Positions 58,739-64,000 of a stretch of DNA of 64,000 nt are shown one piece after another; the first letter of the stretch is position 1; each line of letters starts with the position of its first letter. The notes under the pieces were generated by a model. That model did not search any database. It was not told where the DNA came from and saw nothing but the letters and a program-made list of their open reading frames with translations. The DNA comes from Cryoendolithus antarcticus (lineage: Eukaryota > Ascomycota > Dothideomycetes > Cladosporiales > Cladosporiaceae). The translations under genes and the position numbers were made by a program. Where the stretch lies: positions 496,001 to 560,000 of the forward strand of contig NAJO01000013.1 of NCBI GenBank assembly GCA_002077065.1, given 5' to 3'.

Positions 58739-59180
58739 CCGACTCCTTGGGCTTGGACTCGAGGTCGAGTGTCTGGGATGATCGAGGTGCCAGATATATC
58801 AGATCGCATAGTGCCCGCACTTGCGAGTGCTGCTCGACGCGACCTCAACGCTTTCACTTACTGAACGTACTGAGATCGAATGAGCTAGCAATCCGGTCTG
58901 AAAGCTTTTTTTGGGGAGACTTGCTTTTCCGCGTACCAACGCTGTCTATCTGTACACTCGTGAAGCGTCCAAAATTACCTATCCTGAAAGCCACTGTACC
59001 ACGCCTACAGTCCCTGCCGGCCTTGAGTCTTATGCAACAAATAACCGCCACAGCATCGTTGGCTTGCGGATGTATCACAGACGCACTTGCATGTTTTGCC
59101 GCTCCGCCATCTCCCAAAGACACATACTGGACGTAGAGCAAACGCCGTAGACCTTTTCCTCTGCAATCCGTCGCTCAGCT
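58739..59180. other. Convergent intergenic region
   Basis: 442 bp between the stop codons of the S33 peptidase and the Gdt1-like gene. No feature was recognised. Confidence 0.5.
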
Positions 59181-60944
59181 TCACCCTTCAACCCAGGCCT
59201 CGTACAAATACAACACGCCGAATACCAGGAAAGCACCTGCGCCTCCGATAGTGACTGTGATAGAATAGCGATTAGCTAGGGAACTGCAAGCCAGACGCAC
59301 AACAGGGTAGCACTTACCGACTCTCATACTGACCCGTCCGGCCAACGCCCTCCCACCAAGCACAGCCAACCCAGTACAACACGCATGTCCCGCCACAGCC
59401 CCGAGCGTAACCCACCAGTAGTCCTGACCAGCCGCCATGGCAATCGTAGCAATCTGACTTCGGTCTCCCCACTCGCCTAAGAAAGTCATAACGAAAGTCT
59501 GCACCCACACAGGACTCAGCACTAGGCCGAGCAAATTCGCCAAACCTGACAACGACTGCGGTTTTCGCGCAGGCGAGGGTGATCGAGAAGTACGGCCGGA
59601 TTCGAGAGCGTAGGGATTGGATTTCTTCGAGTCGCGGAGGAGAGTGTGTTCTTTCTCCTCGAGCTCGGCCTCGACTTCTTGCATTTCTTCGGCGACGCCG
59701 GCTTCTTTTGACATCTCGAGACCTTCTCGTAGCATCTTGATGCCGAAGACGATGAACAGAATTGCTGCTGCGAGGGTGGTGAGACGCTTGGGAAGTAATG
59801 TCGGCGCGATATGACCCAGCACTGCGGAGAGCACAGTCATAGTAATCAACGCCGATATGGCGGCCGTGTAGACCACGAGTCGCGGGTGTCGCATAGCCAT
59901 TAGCGCAGCTACCAGGAAGGTCTTGTCGCCTATCTCGGTGAAGATGATCATCGTGAAGGAGACGACGAACGAGTGGAACCACTCTTCGAAACTTGCTGCA
60001 TGCTCGGGCGTTCCTGGCGCGCCTGGTGTCGAGGATGATGGTGACTTTGGTTTCGAGACACCTTCGGTGTACGGCATAGTGTCCTTCAGCCAGGTAGAGC
60101 GGTCCGTTGCTGGCGGGTCGGAGGAGTCCTTTTTTGGTTGCGTCGCGATCTTCGGCTCTGGGTGAGGGATGTCATGAGGCTTGTTGGGGAGGTCCGTAGG
60201 CTTCTGCATGCCCACGCCTCCAGCGCCGTACTCTCCGCCCTTCTTCGGCGACTCGACCTGCTTCCCACTTTTCTCCATCTCCTTGCCTTCGATCTTCGTC
60301 AACTTCGACGACTTGCTCTCGCCCTTGTCGCTTTTGCCAGACATCTTCTCGACCTCGCTGTGCGGTAACGGAGGCGCTTCTTGAGGGCCTGTGGGTATAT
60401 TCTCGGCGTTCACTCCCTTCGCCAGCCGCGCTTTCTCCTTTTCGCTCACGCCACCTTCTGTGCCAGTCGTTCCCTTCTTCGGTATAGGTCGAGTGTCATC
60501 GTTCATGACTCCATCAATCTTCTCGGGTATGTCCTCCAGCTTCAACCCATGTTCGCTACTTGCGCCGCCCGCTAGCTTCTCCAGCGAGGTCAGTAATGCC
60601 TTCGCCGTCGCTGTCGCAGTCTTCGTTCCTGTCACACTTGACGTCTGCTCCGGCGTAGTGTCCACGAACGGTCCAGCATGAGGTTTGCCATCCAGTCCGT
60701 CCACAGGCGCATCTTCCGTGCCAACATAATGCCGCGTCTTCACTGCTGCGCGCGCAGTCCGGGTGAAGTCCGCATCCAATTCGAAAGCATTTGTGGCCTT
60801 CTGTGCCTTCCCTTGGCGATCTATAGGATCGCCTTTGGGAGCGTTGAGGGCGAGAATCTCATCGTTGGAGAGAGAGTCGGCCGCGGAGACGAAGCAGGGC
60901 GATGACAGGAGGAGCAGGAGCGGTATTGGCTTGTAGTATCGCAT
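59181..60944 (-). CDS. GDT1: Gdt1/TMEM165 family (UPF0016) Ca2+/Mn2+ transporter
   Basis: Two exons, 60944-59318 and 59254-59181, giving 566 aa. A signal peptide (MRYYKPIPLLLLLSSPCFVSA) is followed by ~300 polar, Lys/Gly/Pro-rich residues. This leader is far longer than in yeast Gdt1 (280 aa in total). Then come two homologous membrane halves. The first carries the signature EIGDKT ('IIFTEIGDKTFLVAALMAM') and the second EWGDRS ('FLGEWGDRSQIATIAMAAG'). A charged loop separates them. The acidic residues of both motifs form the cation site. Family members sit in the Golgi and supply Mn2+ for glycosylation and Ca2+/H+ balance. The 63-bp intron is in frame and stop-free but has GTAAGT and a CACAG acceptor; removal gives a continuous last helix. 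Confidence 0.9.
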   Translation of the reverse strand: MRYYKPIPLLLLLSSPCFVSAADSLSNDEILALNAPKGDPIDRQGKAQKATNAFELDADFTRTARAAVKTRHYVGTEDAPVDGLDGKPHAGPFVDTTPEQTSSVTGTKTATATAKALLTSLEKLAGGASSEHGLKLEDIPEKIDGVMNDDTRPIPKKGTTGTEGGVSEKEKARLAKGVNAENIPTGPQEAPPLPHSEVEKMSGKSDKGESKSSKLTKIEGKEMEKSGKQVESPKKGGEYGAGGVGMQKPTDLPNKPHDIPHPEPKIATQPKKDSSDPPATDRSTWLKDTMPYTEGVSKPKSPSSSTPGAPGTPEHAASFEEWFHSFVVSFTMIIFTEIGDKTFLVAALMAMRHPRLVVYTAAISALITMTVLSAVLGHIAPTLLPKRLTTLAAAILFIVFGIKMLREGLEMSKEAGVAEEMQEVEAELEEKEHTLLRDSKKSNPYALESGRTSRSPSPARKPQSLSGLANLLGLVLSPVWVQTFVMTFLGEWGDRSQIATIAMAAGQDYWWVTLGAVAGHACCTGLAVLGGRALAGRVSMRVGKCYPVVRLACSSLANRYSITVTIGGAGAFLVFGVLYLYEAWVEG

Positions 60945-61411
60945 CGCGACGTGTGTCCAGAGTATGTGAGAGTGGCAGGTGTGATTTGCTCACAAGCAAT
61001 TCCGAAGCTCCTCATGCACGAAAGGAGAAGCACAGTGTACTTGCTGACGCTGCTATTGGTTGCGCCGGAGGTTCTACACAATTGAGTTGCCAGAAGCAAA
61101 TGTGAAGTGGTATTCGCAATCAAAGACCGCGACAAGAGGATTGGGTCAAGTATGGTACATACAAGACGGGCATGGTATCACGATTTAGCAACAGGTTGAA
61201 GTTGACCAGGGATGCCGCGATGCGCCACCCAAGACGCATGTGCCATGGTCGCGCCAACACGCGGCAGCGGTAGCAGAAGTCTGGGGCAAGCCAGCGGCGG
61301 GAGTGCAGAGCCGAGGCGACGGGAAGCTTATACAAAATGATGGGTTTCTAAGAATTGGCATTGGATGATCCTGAGTGCGAAAGCGATGTTATACCAACTT
61401 GAATCTGCTCG
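60945..61411. other. Intergenic region upstream of GDT1
   Basis: 467 bp between the GDT1 ATG and the stop of the next minus-strand gene. It holds the GDT1 promoter; no other feature was seen. Confidence 0.45.
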
Positions 61412-62527
61412 TCAACCACGCACATTTTCTAGCGCTTTCGTCAGCACCTCGGTCCTACAGTTGAGCAGCATACTAAGATGCGTCTCCTCTCTGACATGGA
61501 GCTCCACTTTGTCACCACGCAATCGCTTCTTCAAGTCTTCTCCTACATGCCACGAAACGCTCGTATCGTACTTACCATACCACAGCTGAATCGGCAGGTC
61601 ACGTCTGATATCCTCGAGCTTGAACCCAAGATCTTCGGTAGTCATGACGCGCCAGTCCTCCACCATCCCGTCTACGCCATCGGCTCGCTTGCAGTTCTCC
61701 TGGAGCAAGTCATAAGAGTACTCGAACGCCGCATCGTCTGTGAAGATTGCAAGGTCCTTCTCGTGCGGGCGTGAAAGCAAATGCACCCACCAGCTGGTCA
61801 TCCGCTTCCTATTGATTGTCACGTAGTCCTCGCAACTCATATTGCTGTACTTCGTCATTGCTTGCCTGGCTCCCCAACGCCGCAGAACAGCACTGCTATT
61901 GATGACTGTCCAGAACAGCCAAGGGAACCATTTAGCGTGTCGCATGACAGTTGACTGCCATGGCCCAGCGGCGATGAGCATGGTAACGCTTTTCAGCTGA
62001 TCTTTAGGAAGAACATGAGCACAGGCGAGCGTGAAGGGACCACCGCCAGATGCACCGATAAGACCATAGTGTTGAATATTCAGCTCGCTCGTCAAGTACT
62101 TGATGTCCTGTGCAACATCCAGCACCGATCCACTCAAGCGCGTGGAACTGAGCCCCCATCCAGGCCGATCGACGCTGATGATGCGGATGTCAAGGTCCTC
62201 AGCTGCCGCGTGGAAGAAGCCGCCAGATAGGCGGTTGTCGCCAGAGCCGTGGATGAAGATGATGGTGGGCGCATTCGGTAAGGCGCTGCCGTAAAACGCG
62301 TAGCCAAATTTGCGGCCGTCTGGGAGATCGAGAGTATGGCGGGTGCTTTCGTCTTCATTCTTCGCGCGAGCGCGGTGCAGGCTCTCAATTACCTCCTTGT
62401 TGGCAACAGGGGTTTGTTTGCTAGCATTTTCTACACTGGAGGACCGAGTTGAAAGGTAGATTGAAGCAACGAGGATGCAGATGCCTGCAACGAGGTATGG
62501 GACGGAGGCTGGTGCCATCGTTGACAT
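61412..62527 (-). CDS. Alpha/beta-hydrolase, probably membrane-anchored
   Basis: A single exon of 371 aa. Residues 8-26 (VPYLVAGICILVASIYLST) form an N-terminal membrane anchor. The hydrolase fold shows 'TIIFIHGSGDNRLSGG' (oxyanion region), 'IISVDRPGWGLSS' and the nucleophile elbow GASGGG. An acid is probable in 'LWYGKYDTSVSW' and a His in 'REETHLSML'. The order and spacing of the triad match the AB_hydrolase_1 family. The substrate cannot be told from the sequence; esterases, epoxide hydrolases and lipases share this pattern. It is the same strand as GDT1, with 467 bp between, so each has its own promoter. Confidence 0.8.
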   Translation of the reverse strand: MSTMAPASVPYLVAGICILVASIYLSTRSSSVENASKQTPVANKEVIESLHRARAKNEDESTRHTLDLPDGRKFGYAFYGSALPNAPTIIFIHGSGDNRLSGGFFHAAAEDLDIRIISVDRPGWGLSSTRLSGSVLDVAQDIKYLTSELNIQHYGLIGASGGGPFTLACAHVLPKDQLKSVTMLIAAGPWQSTVMRHAKWFPWLFWTVINSSAVLRRWGARQAMTKYSNMSCEDYVTINRKRMTSWWVHLLSRPHEKDLAIFTDDAAFEYSYDLLQENCKRADGVDGMVEDWRVMTTEDLGFKLEDIRRDLPIQLWYGKYDTSVSWHVGEDLKKRLRGDKVELHVREETHLSMLLNCRTEVLTKALENVRG

Positions 62528-64000
62528 CGCTGCAGATAGCCGGCTGGACAGACCTCTGGATATGTGATGTCACTGGCAGTGTTGTAGTATATCATCTGGA
62601 AGTGTTCGTCATTGACTACGTGCGAAGTTCACAGCTGAGGCCACGAATCCAAGGAGGGTTCTTGGAGGCAGGAATACAGATAGCCCTGAAAATATAGTGG
62701 CAACGTGGCGTCATGCGCCAGTATCTATCCAATTGGGGTTCCAATGTCATGGCGGAAGCACTGTGAGACCCAAGTCTACCAAAGATGTGGTTGAGCGAGT
62801 TGATGATTTGCCATGCTAACGAAGTCGTCCTAGATGCGTTGTCGCATGAGCCATAGCACACCTCAGCCGTAACATTGACGAGCGCAGAGTGAAAGCAGGC
62901 GCACCGTGACCTGGCAAAATCAGCAGCGCTGTCTGTACCATCTTGTCGACAATCAGCAAGGTGAGAAGCCTATGTGAAATGATTCGATTTCGAGGCATTG
63001 GCATCTGACAATACCATGCGGTTGTACAGCGAGCCATCAAGCCCGTGACGCTTCAAGCTCACGGATACACTGTTGCCTTATATGTGACATCGCTGCGGCG
63101 ACAAAAAAGAACCTGGATTGGTGAGATCTAGACGTGCTGCTTTCTACCTTGTAGTAAGGTATCTTCAGATTGCTTATAGTCTCTATATATCTACATCAGC
63201 AAACGATGTTCGACCGCGGTCCTAGTAGATCGATATCTGCGGTCGTCTTTCTTGCATACATAAGGACTGTTCCACGGTGTCGCTGCCTAACGATGAGATG
63301 TGGCTAGCCGCACTGAGAGCTTTGAAGCCTCTCGAACCTACCGTGCGCGATCCCACTACGCAAAGCAACTTCATGGTCGCCATACTGACCGTGCTCGTGT
63401 TTACAAGTCCCTGCATTAGACCTGACGGCAGTATCTTACTTATGCATGAGTGTGCTAGCACGTCGATTCACCCCTTCACCCGACTCTTTCGAAGCCGTAT
63501 TTCGGCAGTCGGCTACCACAAAGCTCTTGCTCATATCCGACAGACCGGGTGCGTGGTGCGGAATAAGGCTCTTCAGGCCATAGCAGGAGCCATCTCATGA
63601 AGAGTAGGCGATCGAGCCTCGCCTGGACGATTCGCGCGGACCCCTGGGTCGAGGCGAGTCGATGGCCGCATTGCAAGGTTGACTCGAGTGCGCACTTATC
63701 GCTCAAATTTCGAAGGCCAGGAGGCTCGCCAGCTCGAGCAGATATGCAGCTCGATGTCCGCTGAACGCAGTATGATGCCATCAGTGTACCTGCTTCGGCA
63801 ATCGCATGCCGGCTCTTCGCGCGATGCTCCCTACGCTGAACCCACTAGGTAGCACGAGGTGTATCTTCGAGCTGCAAGGAGGTCAGTAGGTTCGAGCGGC
63901 GAGCTCTCCAGGTGTCTTCCGCAGGGCTCCGCCAAAGTTATGCCTGCCCTGCTCCGATATTGGCGTCGCAGTGCCAGGACGAAGTTGTGGCGTGTGTCAC
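62528..64000. other. Right-end region without a recognised gene
   Basis: 1.5 kb to the window edge. It must hold the promoter of the alpha/beta-hydrolase. The longest plus-strand frame (63277-63600, about 107 codons) starts with GTG and shows no family character. Exons of a gene beyond the edge cannot be excluded. Confidence 0.4.

Overview
The window is nuclear DNA of a filamentous ascomycete (Pezizomycotina). The basis is dense single-copy eukaryotic genes on both strands, introns mostly of 49-80 bp with GT...AG ends and CTAAC/CTGAC/CTAAT branch points, and fungal families: a KapC-type bZIP factor, a hyphal-growth GT2 glycosyltransferase, a WSC-domain copper radical oxidase and a Cdc15/Imp2-type F-BAR protein. 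A Dothideomycete (Capnodiales/Mycosphaerellales-like) is my best guess, but that is inference. I saw no CRISPR array, rRNA or tRNA gene, or intact transposon.

Left part (1-10.8 kb), housekeeping: a partial Utp17/Nan1-like ribosome-biogenesis protein (-) diverges from RPB10 (+). Arp5 of the INO80 complex (-) diverges from the large Slh1/ASCC3 Ski2-like helicase (+). A small Tom6-like mitochondrial import subunit follows.

Cell surface block (11-23 kb): a secreted copper radical oxidase with six WSC domains (-), a membrane-anchored GH16 glucanase-like protein (-) and the GT2 glycosyltransferase (+). The intergenic regions here are long (1.6-1.8 kb).

Middle (23.5-41 kb): an RBR (RING-IBR-RING) E3 ligase gene (-) interrupted by one in-frame TAG, the F-BAR/SH3 cytokinesis protein (+), a 3.4 kb stretch without a recognisable gene, the KapC-like bZIP factor (+), pyruvate dehydrogenase E1 beta (+) and a small F-box-like hypothetical (+).

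Right part (41.7-64 kb): DNA polymerase alpha (-) diverges from ribosomal protein eL13 (+). Next come a pterin-4a-carbinolamine dehydratase (+), a large mitochondrial-type hypothetical (-), a PARP-type zinc-finger protein (+) with a probable GC-AG intron, a Myb/telobox protein (-), a secreted S33 peptidase with two apparent frameshifts (+), a Gdt1/TMEM165 cation transporter (-) and an alpha/beta hydrolase (-).

Exon joins were derived by hand from reading-frame continuity, splice consensus and family conservation. I found no wholly new multi-gene system. The points most worth a second look are the nonsense codon in the RBR gene, the frameshifted peptidase, the GC-AG intron, the stop/splice overlap in the Tom6-like gene, and a cluster of coding-like minus-strand frames at 32.3-34.0 kb.
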